DNA from: Parvibaculaceae bacterium PLY_AMNH_Bact1 | Lineage (GTDB): Bacteria > Pseudomonadota > Alphaproteobacteria > Parvibaculales > Parvibaculaceae | Assembly: GCA_032881465.1 (NCBI GenBank) | Contig: CP126168.1 | Span: 1,736,001-1,800,000 of the forward strand | Reading direction: 5' to 3' | DNA length: 64,000 nt | Shown: positions 27,511-36,830 of the stretch, one piece after another | Layout of the letters: each line of letters opens with the position of its first letter | Numbering within the stretch: position 1 is the first letter of the stretch | The notes under the pieces: generated by a model | The model's database searches: none | Seen by the model: only the letters and a program-made list of their open reading frames with translations | Told to the model about the DNA's origin: nothing | Program-made: the position numbers and the translations under genes

Positions 27511-28110
27511 TTAGTCCTTTTGTGTCAGGCGCGCGACATAGCGGGCCAGCACGTCTATTTCAAGGTTGATCTTATCGCCAACCTTTGCACGGCCCCAGGT
27601 CGTGACTTCCTGGGTATGCGGAATAATGTTAACGCCGAAGGTGTCACCCTCAACCTCATTCACAGTCAATGAGGTCCCGGACAGGGTGACCGAGCCTTTC
27701 GGCGCGATGAAATATTTTTGGTTAGTCGGGATACGAAAGGTAAATCGTTTGGAGTCGCCTTCTTCCCGGATGTCAGTGATTTCAGCCACGCAGTCCACAT
27801 GGCCGCTCACGATATGACCTCCGAGCTCATCACCAACCTTCAGCGCACGTTCCAGATTTATTGTGCGACCTTCTGTCCAATCGGCAAGCGATGTACAATC
27901 GAGCGTCTCCTTGGATGCATCCACAGCAAACCAGTTGCTATTGTTCATCGTCCCTTTTTCGACAACCGTCAGACAGCAGCCATCACACATAATCGATGCA
28001 CCCAGCGCAATGGTCGCCGGATCGTAAGCCGTCTCGATCACGTAACGCGTGTCGCCCTTCTGCTCGATCGTACTGATCTTGCCGATGTCTGTGACAATTC
28101 CCGTGAACAT
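27511..28110 (-). CDS. ribE: Riboflavin synthase alpha chain
   Basis: Dismutation of two lumazines to riboflavin plus ribityl-aminouracil. The protein is 199 residues with two lumazine-binding repeats beginning MFTGIVTDIG and, in the second, GHIVSGHVDCVAEI. MCDGCCLTV and SLTVNEVEGDTFGVNIIPHT are conserved. It lies 5 bases after ribD and 5 bases before ribB, all in one operon. Confidence 0.96.
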   Translation of the reverse strand: MFTGIVTDIGKISTIEQKGDTRYVIETAYDPATIALGASIMCDGCCLTVVEKGTMNNSNWFAVDASKETLDCTSLADWTEGRTINLERALKVGDELGGHIVSGHVDCVAEITDIREEGDSKRFTFRIPTNQKYFIAPKGSVTLSGTSLTVNEVEGDTFGVNIIPHTQEVTTWGRAKVGDKINLEIDVLARYVARLTQKD

Positions 28111-28115
28111 TGCCC

Positions 28116-29228
28116 CTACCTCTTCACACTAAAGCTTTGCAGCGTATCTTCGCCGAGCGACAGAACCTCTAGCAACTCGAAGCCTGGTGCTTCATCGACG
28201 GTATCAATACCCAAACCAGCCAACGCCGGGTATCCGTCGCCACCGATAATCTTCGGCGCTTGAAACCAATCGAGCCGGTCAACCAGGTCCGCACGCATAA
28301 GCGAGGACACCAGGCGTGACCCACCTTCAACCATCAACCGCGTGATTCCTCGTTCACCGAGCAATGACAGTGCAACCGACATATCCATCGTGCCATCAGG
28401 ACCGGCAGGAACATCAAGAAGTACAACGCCGCAATCTTCGAAAGCCTGGCGCCGCGCAGTGTCGCCATCAGGAAGTGTCAAAATCCAAACCGGAACATCG
28501 CGCGCTGAGCGAACCAACTTCGAGGTTAGCGGAAGCCTCAACCGACCATCAGCAACGATGCGACGGGGCGAGCGGTCCCCCAGGCCAGGAAGGCGACAAG
28601 TGAGATCAGGATCGTCCACAATTGCTGTTGCACTGCCGACCATGATCGCATCCGTACGCGCTCGCATCAGATGCGCACGGTTTCGCGCACGCTCGCCTGT
28701 AATCCATTGGCTGTGACCAGAATGCGTTGCGGTCCGTCCATCTAGAGAACTTGCAAGTTTGACACTGACCATCGGACGCCCGGAACTCACCCTGGTCAAA
28801 AATCCTTCGTTGACGCGTGCAGCCTCTGCCGCCAGCACACCATCGACAACCTCAATACCCGCATCGACAAGCATCGCATACCCGGAACCCGCAACCCGTG
28901 GGTCAGGGTCTCTAAATGCGCCGACAACACGGGAAACCCCGGCATCAATGAGCGCTTGTGCACATGGGGGCGTTTTGCCTGTATGAGCACAAGGCTCCAG
29001 TGTGACGTAGGCCGTCGCACCTTTTGCAGCCTCTCCAGCACGGGCTATAGCTTCGGCTTCTGCGTGAGGTCGGCCGGATGGTTGCGTCCACCCTCGACCG
29101 ACAATAATCCCAGTTAGCTCATCAACGATAATGCACCCAACCGCTGGGTTAGGCGCGACGCGACCCAAGCCACGTTCAGCCAGGCCCAGCGCAATACGCA
29201 TCATCCGCTCATCAAAAGCCGCCGTCAC
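28116..29228 (-). CDS. ribD: Bifunctional diaminohydroxyphosphoribosylaminopyrimidine deaminase/reductase
   Basis: Second and third steps of riboflavin synthesis. The N-terminal deaminase domain (about residues 1-150) has HAEAEAIARAG and VTLEPCAHTGKTPPC, with the zinc ligands His and two Cys. The C-terminal reductase domain contains VKLASSLDGRTATHSGHS and LMVEGGSRLVSSLM. The 370-residue length is typical. It is 54 bases after nrdR. Confidence 0.96.
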   Translation of the reverse strand: MTAAFDERMMRIALGLAERGLGRVAPNPAVGCIIVDELTGIIVGRGWTQPSGRPHAEAEAIARAGEAAKGATAYVTLEPCAHTGKTPPCAQALIDAGVSRVVGAFRDPDPRVAGSGYAMLVDAGIEVVDGVLAAEAARVNEGFLTRVSSGRPMVSVKLASSLDGRTATHSGHSQWITGERARNRAHLMRARTDAIMVGSATAIVDDPDLTCRLPGLGDRSPRRIVADGRLRLPLTSKLVRSARDVPVWILTLPDGDTARRQAFEDCGVVLLDVPAGPDGTMDMSVALSLLGERGITRLMVEGGSRLVSSLMRADLVDRLDWFQAPKIIGGDGYPALAGLGIDTVDEAPGFELLEVLSLGEDTLQSFSVKR

Positions 29229-29282
29229 AGGACCACTCCCTGCAGCGTATCAATAGGGCTGACAAAACTGCTGAAACTGCCC

Positions 29283-29747
29283 TCAGTCGTCTTCGCCGGG
29301 CCCGGAGAGTTCACCAAGCACATCTTCAAAGTCCTTGGCTTCCCGGAAGTTCTTATAGACTGAGGCAAAACGCACATAAGCAATATCATCCAACGAGCGG
29401 AGCCCTTCCATAATCAGCTCGCCCACGACTTGAGACGGAATCTCAGGTTCGCCCATACTCTCAAGGCGCCTGACAATACCGCTTACCATACGCTCGATGC
29501 GCTCAGCCTCAACCGGGCGTTTGCGCATAGCAACTTGCACGGAGCGCATGAGTTTATCTCGGTCAAATGGCACCCTGCGACCGCTGGATTTGACGATGGT
29601 GAGTTCTCGAAGCTGGATGCGTTCAAACGTGGTAAAACGACCACCACAACCAGGACAAAAACGCCTCCGCCGGATCGCCGTATTGTCCTCAGTGGGACGG
29701 GAATCTTTCACCTGGGTGTCTTCGTTTCCGCAATATGGGCACCGCAT
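29283..29747 (-). CDS. nrdR: Transcriptional repressor NrdR
   Basis: Represses ribonucleotide reductase genes in response to ATP/dATP. The 154-residue protein has an N-terminal zinc ribbon ([15 protein letters not shown], then FCPGCGGRF) and an ATP-cone domain from [16 protein letters not shown] onward, the standard layout. It sits between glyA and ribD as in most alphaproteobacteria. The C-terminus is acidic. Confidence 0.96.
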   Translation of the reverse strand: MRCPYCGNEDTQVKDSRPTEDNTAIRRRRFCPGCGGRFTTFERIQLRELTIVKSSGRRVPFDRDKLMRSVQVAMRKRPVEAERIERMVSGIVRRLESMGEPEIPSQVVGELIMEGLRSLDDIAYVRFASVYKNFREAKDFEDVLGELSGPGEDD

Positions 29748-29812
29748 GCTGCCTCAAACTCCCCTATTCGGCCAAAGCCGGTTGAAACCTCTCGAAGCTC
29801 TGCTGAGTTCGA

Positions 29813-31126
29813 TTATGCGTCACCATAAATTGGAAAACGACTGCAGAGTGCATCAACCTCAGCTCGCACCGCTGCCTCAGTCTCTGCGTTTCCATCCGCA
29901 CCATTTGCAACCAGTCCGTCAAGCACCCGAGCAATTAGTTCACCCACTAGGCGGAACTCAGCTGCGCCAAACCCTCGGGTCGTGCCAGCAGGTGTGCCCA
30001 AGCGAACCCCTGAGGTGATCGCCGGTTTCTCCGGATCAAATGGGATACCATTTTTGTTACAGGTAATGTTTGCACGCTCAAGGCTTGCTTCAGCGACATT
30101 CCCTGTCTGCCCTTTCGGCCGCAGATCAACCAGCATCAGATGCGTATCGGTCCCCCCTGAAACAATATCCAGTCCGTTTTCGACCAGGGTCCCAGCAAGC
30201 ATTCGGGCGTTTTCAACAATCTGGCCAGCGTAAGATTTGAAGCCTGGACGCAGAGCCTCACCAAACGCCACAGCCTTGCCAGCGATGACATGCATTAGCG
30301 GACCACCCTGAATACCAGGGAAGATGGCTGAATTGAACTTCTTGCCCAATTCTTCATTGTTGGAAAGAATCATGCCACCCCGTGGACCGCGCAGCGTCTT
30401 ATGAGTTGTGGTTGTCACAACGTCTGCATATGGCAGGGGGCTCGGATGGACACCGCCTGCAACCAGACCCGCAAAGTGGGCCATATCCACCATCAGATAG
30501 GCGCCCACACTATCCGCAATCCGACGAAATGCAGCAAAATCAATGATACGTGGATAGGCTGACCCACCGGCGATGATGAGCTGCGGCTTGTGCTCTTTGG
30601 CCAGGCTTTCAACTTCATCCATGTCGATCAGATGGTCTTGGCTCCGCACACCATATTGAACCGCGTTGAACCACTTGCCTGACTGATTAGGTTTCGCGCC
30701 GTGTGTCAGGTGACCACCTGCTGCAAGGCTCATACCCAGGATCGTATCTCCGGGCTTAATCATGCCCATCAGTGCGCCCTGGTTTGCCTGACTGCCAGAA
30801 TTCGGCTGGACGTTCACGTACGCACAATTGAAAAGCTGCTTCGCACGCTCAATCGCAAGCTCTTCAGCTACATCAACAAACTCGCACCCACCGTAATAGC
30901 GGCGCCCTGGATAGCCTTCGGCATATTTGTTGGTCAGAACGGAACCTTGGGCCTCAAGTACAGCTTTGGAGACAATGTTCTCCGAAGCAATCAGCTCAAT
31001 CTGGCTTTGCTGTCGGCCTAGCTCACGCTCAATTGCGCCGAATATCTCAGGATCACTGTCTTCCAATGACCGACTAAAGAACTGCGAAGATGGAGTATCC
31101 ATGCTTGAAGGGCTGGAGACGGCCAT
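29813..31126 (-). CDS. glyA: Serine hydroxymethyltransferase
   Basis: PLP enzyme that interconverts serine and glycine with tetrahydrofolate, the main source of one-carbon units. At 437 residues it is of normal length. The PLP lysine lies in [18 protein letters not shown] near residue 240; [18 protein letters not shown] and [19 protein letters not shown] are signatures. It heads the eight-gene cluster ending with thiL. An in-frame ATG 8 codons in is possible, but the first is preceded by a purine-rich AAAAAGG sequence. Confidence 0.97.
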   Translation of the reverse strand: MAVSSPSSMDTPSSQFFSRSLEDSDPEIFGAIERELGRQQSQIELIASENIVSKAVLEAQGSVLTNKYAEGYPGRRYYGGCEFVDVAEELAIERAKQLFNCAYVNVQPNSGSQANQGALMGMIKPGDTILGMSLAAGGHLTHGAKPNQSGKWFNAVQYGVRSQDHLIDMDEVESLAKEHKPQLIIAGGSAYPRIIDFAAFRRIADSVGAYLMVDMAHFAGLVAGGVHPSPLPYADVVTTTTHKTLRGPRGGMILSNNEELGKKFNSAIFPGIQGGPLMHVIAGKAVAFGEALRPGFKSYAGQIVENARMLAGTLVENGLDIVSGGTDTHLMLVDLRPKGQTGNVAEASLERANITCNKNGIPFDPEKPAITSGVRLGTPAGTTRGFGAAEFRLVGELIARVLDGLVANGADGNAETEAAVRAEVDALCSRFPIYGDA

Positions 31127-31526
31127 ATCTGAAACCTTTTTCTGAAACTGTCACTGGAGGACGAACCCAGGGGGCAAACAGGTGGGCCGGGACCAGAGTC
31201 AGATTGCGTTTATGTAAGGCGCGCTAGTTACCACATATAGTCAGCTTGCGCCAACGTCGCACAACCTGAGACCCCTCAAAAAAAATTACGCGAACACTCA
31301 GTCCAGCAGGCAGGCATTCCACGCTTATTTCATCCCCAATAGGAAAACCAAGCTTTCTGCTCGGTTAATACCAAAGGTCATCAAACATATGGGCGTTTTA
31401 CAAAAAACATCGTGATCACTTTTCAAATAGTTCGAAGAAATACTTGATTAATCTTGCGCCCTTTGCGATACACCAAACAAGTATTGGTTCATTGATATCT
31501 GGTTTAGATTCTTGTCGGATTCCAAG
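31127..31526. other. Divergent intergenic region between glyA and mucR
   Basis: Four hundred bases without a gene. The part near mucR (31260-31526) is AT-rich with many TA steps, as is common at MucR-controlled promoters. On the glyA side, TTGTGC and CTATAT about 18 bases apart near 31220-31255 are a weak promoter candidate. Two GANTC sites (31507-31511 and 31518-31522), the CcrM methylation target, lie just before the mucR ATG. I see no riboswitch, tRNA or stable hairpin. Confidence 0.5.
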
Positions 31527-31955
31527 ATGCCGAGTGATCGTGACGATCCCCCTTCGCCTGCAACACTTCAGTTTGCATCAGAAATTGTTGCTGCCTATGT
31601 CAGCAACAACTCTCTCGCAGTGGATGAGTTGCCGGACATGATCCGCACCGTACATGGTGTGCTTGCCGCATTGGGAGATGAGGCCGGAACTGCTCTGACA
31701 CAGCAAGGACCAGCTGTTTCAATCGACGAGTCAGTGACAGACGAATACTTGATCTGCTTGGAAGACGGAAAGAAGCTGAAAATGCTGAAGCGGTACCTGA
31801 GATCCAGGTACGGCCTGTCACCTGAAGAATACCGTGCAAAATGGGGTCTTCCCGCCGACTATCCGATGGTCGCGCCCAATTATGCGGCACAGCGCTCGAA
31901 GCTTGCAAAGAAGATAGGCCTCGGACAAAACAGTGCGCCGCGCAAGCGAGACTGA
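31527..31955 (+). CDS. MucR/Ros-family regulator lacking histidine zinc ligands
   Basis: DNA-binding regulator of 142 residues from the ATG at 31527 (a TTG at 31512 is less likely). The helical N-terminus (FASEIVAAYVSNNSL) is the oligomerisation part of MucR; the C-terminal half is the Ros domain: YLICLEDGKKLKMLKR, YGLSPEEYRAKWGLPADYP and VAPNYAAQRSKLAKKIGLG. In MucR/Ros the zinc is held by Cys, Cys or Asp and two His; here C77 and D80 remain, but the two His positions are Y90 and Y95. Related zinc-free Ros proteins that still bind DNA are known from Mesorhizobium. Such proteins silence AT-rich promoters. Confidence 0.88.
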   Translation: MPSDRDDPPSPATLQFASEIVAAYVSNNSLAVDELPDMIRTVHGVLAALGDEAGTALTQQGPAVSIDESVTDEYLICLEDGKKLKMLKRYLRSRYGLSPEEYRAKWGLPADYPMVAPNYAAQRSKLAKKIGLGQNSAPRKRD

Positions 31956-31995
31956 AGCGTTTCCAGTGAAAGTTGCAGACTTTTCATGTTGCTGC
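31953..31995. repeat. Diverged copy of the dispersed palindromic repeat
   Basis: AAAGTTGCAGACTTTT is identical to the centre of copy 1 (434-485 region), while the flanks differ. GTGAAAG and CTTTTCA give partial inverted pairing. It directly follows the mucR stop codon. Confidence 0.45.
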
Positions 31996-32020
31996 ACCAG
32001 AACCGCTCAATTCCCGGATC

Positions 32021-32347
32021 TCAAACAATCCACCCTTTGCCATCGTTTCCTGACCTTGGAGCTGGCGTTGACCGCTCCTTCTCGTCAGCTTTTTGATTCA
32101 TGACATAGTGCAACTTGTTGAGGGCCACACGCTCAAGTTCTGCCTGTGGCAATTTTGCTGGCCCAACAATCGACACCTCCGTTCCAGTGGCGCTGTCGAT
32201 CGCCGACACTTTCATGCTGTCGCCAACCGGGTAGAGCTCGAAATACACTTCGCGCGATTCATCGCCACGGCCGACAGGCCGTGTTCCCGGACGATCAGAC
32301 TCCGGAATCTTACGCCGCACGCCTGATCTTGCGCCGGGTCCACACAT
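32021..32347 (-). CDS. DUF6898 small protein
   Basis: A protein of up to 108 residues with a conserved core [20 protein letters not shown] followed by [20 protein letters not shown], which I recognise as DUF6898, a small family of unknown function found in alphaproteobacteria. The start is uncertain: ATG at 32347 and GTG at 32320 both lie inside the 3' end of hemA, which it follows in the same direction, so translation is probably coupled to hemA. The C-terminus is polar and basic. Confidence 0.7.
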   Translation of the reverse strand: MCGPGARSGVRRKIPESDRPGTRPVGRGDESREVYFELYPVGDSMKVSAIDSATGTEVSIVGPAKLPQAELERVALNKLHYVMNQKADEKERSTPAPRSGNDGKGWIV

Positions 32348-33521
32348 CGTCAAGTGCGTGTACCAGGCTCTCCATCATTTCGTCTGTATGAAGAGGACAT
32401 GGTGTAAACCGAAGCCGTTCTGTTCCGCGCGGCACCGTCGGGTAATTGATCGGCTGTACGTAGATGTTGTGATCGCTCAACAGATCATCAGCCACTTGCT
32501 TGCAGAGCACAGGGTCCTTGACCATTACAGGCACAATATGGCTTTCGCACATCATGACAGGGAGACCGGCGTCAAGAAGCATCTTGCGGAGAGTTTTGGC
32601 CCGTTCCTGATGTACTTCCCGTTCTACGTTACTCGCTTTCAAGTGACGGACACTCGCAAGTATCCCGGCAACAAGAACCGGCGACAGTGACGTCGAGAAG
32701 ATGAACCCTGGAGCATAGGACCGGACAACATCCACAACCGCTTCGCTAGCAGCAATGTACCCGCCCATCACACCAAATCCTTTGGCAAGCGTTCCTTCAA
32801 TAATATCGACTTTGTCGAGAACACCATCCCGCTCAGCAATGCCACCACCCCGTGGTCCATAAAGACCAACGGCATGAACCTCATCGAGATAGGTCAGCGC
32901 ACCATATTTGTGGGCAAGGTCACAGATCTCACCGATAGGTGCGATGTCCCCATCCATCGAATAAACAGACTCAAACGCAACGATCTTCGGCTGCTCCAGC
33001 GGAACCGATTGTAACAATTCTTCCAGATGTTCGAGATCATTGTGGCGCCAAACCCTTTTGGGCCCGCCGCTGCGCCGAATACCCTCAATCATGGACGCAT
33101 GATTGAGTTCATCAGAAATCGTCAGGCAGTCCCCGAACACACGCGCCAAAGTGCTTAGCGTCGCGTCATTGGCGATATATCCCGAAGTAAAGAGCAGTGC
33201 AGACTCTTTCTGATGCAGGTCTGCGATCTCATTCTCAAGCTCGACGTGATAATGCGTCGTGCCAGAGATATTGCGCGTTCCTCCGGAACCTGCACCAACC
33301 AGATCAACAGCTTCATGCATCGCCGCTGTCACAAGTTCGTTTTGCCCCATGCCCAGATAGTCATTTGAGCACCAAACAACGATCTCTTTTTCGCCTTCCG
33401 GCGCATGAAATGTTGCGCGCGGAAAACTGCCGCGATGGCGGACGATATCGGCAAAAACCCGGTATCGACCTTCGTTTCGCAGAGAGGTCAATGCTTCCGA
33501 CAGTTTGCCTTCATAGTCCAT
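32310..33521 (-). CDS. hemA: 5-aminolevulinate synthase
   Basis: PLP-dependent condensation of glycine and succinyl-CoA, first step of heme synthesis by the C4 pathway that marks alphaproteobacteria. From the ATG at 33521 the protein has 403 residues, the family length; an upstream in-frame ATG (33554) would add 11 residues. The PLP lysine is in [15 protein letters not shown], and [24 protein letters not shown] and [15 protein letters not shown] are typical. An imperfect palindrome at 33548-33589 stands just upstream. hemB lies at 41.3 kb. Confidence 0.97.
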   Translation of the reverse strand: MDYEGKLSEALTSLRNEGRYRVFADIVRHRGSFPRATFHAPEGEKEIVVWCSNDYLGMGQNELVTAAMHEAVDLVGAGSGGTRNISGTTHYHVELENEIADLHQKESALLFTSGYIANDATLSTLARVFGDCLTISDELNHASMIEGIRRSGGPKRVWRHNDLEHLEELLQSVPLEQPKIVAFESVYSMDGDIAPIGEICDLAHKYGALTYLDEVHAVGLYGPRGGGIAERDGVLDKVDIIEGTLAKGFGVMGGYIAASEAVVDVVRSYAPGFIFSTSLSPVLVAGILASVRHLKASNVEREVHQERAKTLRKMLLDAGLPVMMCESHIVPVMVKDPVLCKQVADDLLSDHNIYVQPINYPTVPRGTERLRFTPCPLHTDEMMESLVHALDDVWTRRKIRRAA

Positions 33522-33547
33522 CGTCAATTCCACTTCTAGTTGACCCC

Positions 33548-33589
33548 AAACCAATATACCACCATAGGAAGAGTGGTGGTTTATGGTTT
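33548..33589. promoter_or_regulatory. Imperfect palindrome upstream of hemA
   Basis: ATACCACCA and TGGTGGTTTAT face each other across a 9-base loop with one mismatch, and after a single bulge the outer bases AAACC and GGTTT also pair, giving arms of about 16 bases. It ends 27 bases before the hemA ATG. No T run follows in the hemA direction, so it is more likely an operator or leader hairpin than a terminator. It does not match the FNR box or Irr element I know. Confidence 0.5.
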
Positions 33590-33705
33590 ACAGTTCGTTA
33601 ACGCGTTCCAGCACTCCCAGTATCCAAGGAAATCTGCAGATTTCCATCGCCAGCGCCACTCGCGAATTGTCGCAGAAAATACAAACAAATACTAGAACCA
33701 GTGGT

Positions 33706-34482
33706 TTACCGCCAAACACCTCGCTCGTCCAAAACAGATTTAAGCACTTCAGGGCGGTCTGTCATCAGCCCGTCTACGCCAAGGTCGAGCAATCGTCTCA
33801 TTTCTTGCGGCTCATCAATCGTCCACACATGCACCTGAAGGCCGTGCGCATGAGCGTGTTCGATCAAACGACGATCAACCAGACGGATACCAAACTGGTG
33901 TGTCGGGATCTGCAGGCACCCTTGAACAAAATTTCCCCATAGACCCGAAAACGGCCCCGAGAGACTCGAAAAACGCATTCTAGCCGTCCCCGCCGGCCCA
34001 AGCCCTGTACACAGACGCGGACCCAAAAGCCCCCTGATGCCCACTGTCCGCTTGTCTGAAAATGAGGTCACACAGACACGGTCGAGGGCATTTGCATCGT
34101 TGAGCACCTTTGCCAGGGGTTCAGCAGCATTGTCCTGCTTCGGGTCGATATTGAACCTCGCCTCGGGCCAACTCGAAAGAAGGTCAGCGAGCAGAGGGAT
34201 GGGCTCCCGCCCATCTACGCGCGCTTGAGCAACCTGAGCATAGTCCATTTCGGCAATACGACCGGCCATATCTGTGACCCGGTCGAGTTCCTCGTCATGG
34301 AAGGCCAGCAGCACACCGTCGCGTGTCGCATGAACATCTGTTTCCAGATACCGATATCCAAGATCGATCGCGTGCTGGAACGCGGGCAACGTATTTTCAG
34401 GATGCGCACTGGTCCCACCCCGATGTGCAAAAGCCAGGACGCCATCAGTTTCTAGATAGGGAAATTTCGCAGGTCGGGACAT
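33706..34482 (-). CDS. Glycerophosphodiester phosphodiesterase
   Basis: Hydrolyses glycerophosphodiesters to glycerol-3-phosphate and an alcohol. From the ATG at 34482, preceded by CGGAGGAATAG, it has 258 residues. FAHRGGTSAHPENTLPAF holds the two catalytic histidine/metal-site motifs (HR and the ENT glutamate), and LETDVHATRDGVLLAFHDEELDR the second. No signal peptide is seen, so it is a cytosolic form, which fits phospholipid turnover. It lies upstream of hemA and downstream of the L,D-transpeptidase. Confidence 0.93.
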   Translation of the reverse strand: MSRPAKFPYLETDGVLAFAHRGGTSAHPENTLPAFQHAIDLGYRYLETDVHATRDGVLLAFHDEELDRVTDMAGRIAEMDYAQVAQARVDGREPIPLLADLLSSWPEARFNIDPKQDNAAEPLAKVLNDANALDRVCVTSFSDKRTVGIRGLLGPRLCTGLGPAGTARMRFSSLSGPFSGLWGNFVQGCLQIPTHQFGIRLVDRRLIEHAHAHGLQVHVWTIDEPQEMRRLLDLGVDGLMTDRPEVLKSVLDERGVWR

Positions 34483-34551
34483 TCTATTCCTCCGCTCCGA
34501 ACTCAACCTAGTTCATCCGAAGCAGAATAAAAGCCCCTGAAAAAATAGAGC

Positions 34552-35865
34552 CTACCTGGTGAGAGACGAGGTCCGGACCCGTCGATCGATATCGTAGACA
34601 TCGTCCCGGAAATTCACCACACCGCTGTCATCTACCCAGGCGGTGAGATACAGCAGATAAACCGGGACTGTCGCCGCCAACCGAACGTCGCGGCGGTTTC
34701 GCTGATTGACCACGTCGTCGATACGAGCCCGATCCCAACCTTCGGTTTCGCTGAGCAGCCATTCCGTCAAGTCGTGCACGTCTTCAACACGAACACAGCC
34801 TGAGCTATAGGTCCGCGCTGTACGCCCAAACAGGCTCTTTGACGGTGTATCATGAAGATAGACCGCATATGGGTTGTTAAAATGGATCTTCACCGTGCCC
34901 AGAGAGTTCCTGGGACTTGGGTCCTGGCGCAGGCGCACATCACGAGCACTGGTGCGGTGCCAGTTGACAGACCGCGCGCTGACTTCACGGCCACCGCGAT
35001 AAACCCGTATTCCCAATCGCTCGAAATAGGCTGGGTTGCGACGTGCCTTCGGAATCAGATCCTTCTCGGCAATGCTGCGAGGCACGTGCCAATAGGGATT
35101 GAACGCGAGGAAGGTAATCTCACTGGTGATTTCAGGCGTTTGCCGATCTTCTTTGCCGACAATAACGCGTCGGCGTAAATCGACCCGACCATCGGTAACG
35201 GCCTCTACTTCTTGCCCCGCAATGTTCACAAATACATAGCGACGCCCGAGCGACTCAGACACTTCGTTCAAACGCTGAAGATTGATCGCCAGCTGTTTGA
35301 TCCGCTTCGACACGGGCACATTCATTGTGTCGATTGTTCGAGGACCAATCACGCCATCAGGCGTGAGACCATGCCGACTTTGGAACCGGCGAGTACCCTC
35401 ATAGACATGTTCGTCATAGACCGCTGGATCGCCGCCTGAAATCGCGAGGTCTCCGGTAGCTACCAAACGCTCACGGATAAGCGGCACACGGTCATCTCGG
35501 TCGCCTAGTTCGATTTTCTCACCCCGCGGGATCGACTTCCAACCACCCCACTCCTGGATCTGCTCGTACATGGACATGGCGCGCAGCACCGGCCAGAAGC
35601 CAGCATCCCCAAGCGTCGGAACACTTGAGAGCGAGGTAGGCGTATCTGGGATGAGCGCTTCAGAACTTGGATTCCACGGATCAACCCACTGCTGTTCCCA
35701 CGGATTGAACGCATCATCTGCCAACGCAGGAGAAGCAAGGAAGATCACAATGCCGACAAACACGGCGCTCGCAGCCACGATCAGATAGTCGAAAGATATC
35801 TTTGCGACATGTGTCACAGTGCTGCCCCCGCGGCCTGTCTCGAATTTACGTCTGTTAGCGTTCAT
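34552..35865 (-). CDS. L,D-transpeptidase with peptidoglycan-binding domain
   Basis: Periplasmic YcbB-type enzyme that crosslinks or anchors to peptidoglycan. The ATG at 35865 gives 437 residues with a basic start and one hydrophobic segment (FDYLIVAASAVFVGIVIFLA) ending near ASPALA, a signal peptide or anchor. A peptidoglycan-binding domain (YEGTRRFQSRHGLTPDGVIG) precedes the YkuD catalytic domain, where HDTPSK and YSSGCVRVED carry the catalytic His and Cys. An upstream ATG at 36024 would overlap the divergent DUF1295 gene and is rejected. The LdtR-type regulator at 36831 lies two genes away, suggesting control. Confidence 0.93.
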   Translation of the reverse strand: MNANRRKFETGRGGSTVTHVAKISFDYLIVAASAVFVGIVIFLASPALADDAFNPWEQQWVDPWNPSSEALIPDTPTSLSSVPTLGDAGFWPVLRAMSMYEQIQEWGGWKSIPRGEKIELGDRDDRVPLIRERLVATGDLAISGGDPAVYDEHVYEGTRRFQSRHGLTPDGVIGPRTIDTMNVPVSKRIKQLAINLQRLNEVSESLGRRYVFVNIAGQEVEAVTDGRVDLRRRVIVGKEDRQTPEITSEITFLAFNPYWHVPRSIAEKDLIPKARRNPAYFERLGIRVYRGGREVSARSVNWHRTSARDVRLRQDPSPRNSLGTVKIHFNNPYAVYLHDTPSKSLFGRTARTYSSGCVRVEDVHDLTEWLLSETEGWDRARIDDVVNQRNRRDVRLAATVPVYLLYLTAWVDDSGVVNFRDDVYDIDRRVRTSSLTR

Positions 35866-36017
35866 TTTCGGCACACCAGAGTCAAAGCACAAATAGGGTA
35901 AATTGCCTCTTTGAGACAGTTTTTGGTTGTTCGGCAACAGTTTGCCATGATGAACGCAAATTAGAGGCCATGTTTCACCCATCAAAAGCCCCCAAAATAA
36001 AAGGGTAAGTCCAGTAT

Positions 36018-36812
36018 ATGTCACAAATACTGATAATAAATTTAGCCGTTATTGCAGTCAGCCTGTTCGCCCTCTGGTGTGTGAGTATCAGGATTCGCGA
36101 TGCGAGTATCATCGACATCTTCTGGGGACCGGGGTTTGGCATTGTCGCGCTTACAACCTTTGTCCTTACCGAAGCACCCGGCCCCTCTGGGCTCCTTCTC
36201 ACAGCTTTTGCTTGTCTCTGGTCCATTCGTCTGGGGACACACCTCGCTGGACGGTGGCTCACCCACGGTCGGAAAGAAGATGCCCGCTACATCGCCATGC
36301 GCAAGAAAGCAGGCCCTTCTTTCGGCAGGCGTTCCCTCATCACAGTTTACGGTCTCCAAGGCGCACTTATGTGGCTGGTTTCAATGCCACTCCAGGTTGG
36401 CATTGCCCAAAGTGCCGGGGCAACGTTCGGGTTTTTCACAGCGCTCGGCTGCGTCATTTTTACAGTTGGTTTCGTGACGGAGGCATTGGCGGATGCACAA
36501 TTGAGAGACTTCAAAGCAAACCCTGCCAACGAAGGTAAGATCATGTCATCGGGTCTTTGGTCTTGGAGCAGGCACCCAAACTATTTCGGCAATGCCTGTC
36601 TCTGGTGGGGTTTCTTTCTCATCGCAGCAGATGCACCCCACGGCCTCTTCACTATCCTAAGCCCACTCCTCATGACTTTCCTGCTTCTACGCGTGTCAGG
36701 CGTTGCTCTGTTGGAACGTCGTATGGCGCGAGCCAAACCCGAATACGAGAACTACCAGCAGTCCGTAAACGCATTTGTGCCGCTCCCACCTTCATGGAAA
36801 CGGCACAAATAA
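36018..36812 (+). CDS. DUF1295 membrane protein (steroid-5-alpha-reductase-like)
   Basis: A 264-residue integral membrane protein with about seven hydrophobic segments. The C-terminal part GLWSWSRHPNYFGNACLWWG with LERRMARAKPEYENYQQSVN is the signature of DUF1295, related to steroid 5-alpha-reductase and isoprenylcysteine methyltransferase folds. The natural substrate is unknown. It is divergent from the L,D-transpeptidase gene and convergent with the MarR gene. Confidence 0.87.
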   Translation: MSQILIINLAVIAVSLFALWCVSIRIRDASIIDIFWGPGFGIVALTTFVLTEAPGPSGLLLTAFACLWSIRLGTHLAGRWLTHGRKEDARYIAMRKKAGPSFGRRSLITVYGLQGALMWLVSMPLQVGIAQSAGATFGFFTALGCVIFTVGFVTEALADAQLRDFKANPANEGKIMSSGLWSWSRHPNYFGNACLWWGFFLIAADAPHGLFTILSPLLMTFLLLRVSGVALLERRMARAKPEYENYQQSVNAFVPLPPSWKRHK

Positions 36813-36830
36813 ATTCGTCACTGATCCAGT

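Noticed and set aside
31127-31260. Possible glycine riboswitch in the glyA leader
   Set aside because: No tandem GGAGAG-type aptamer sequence is visible in the leader strand.
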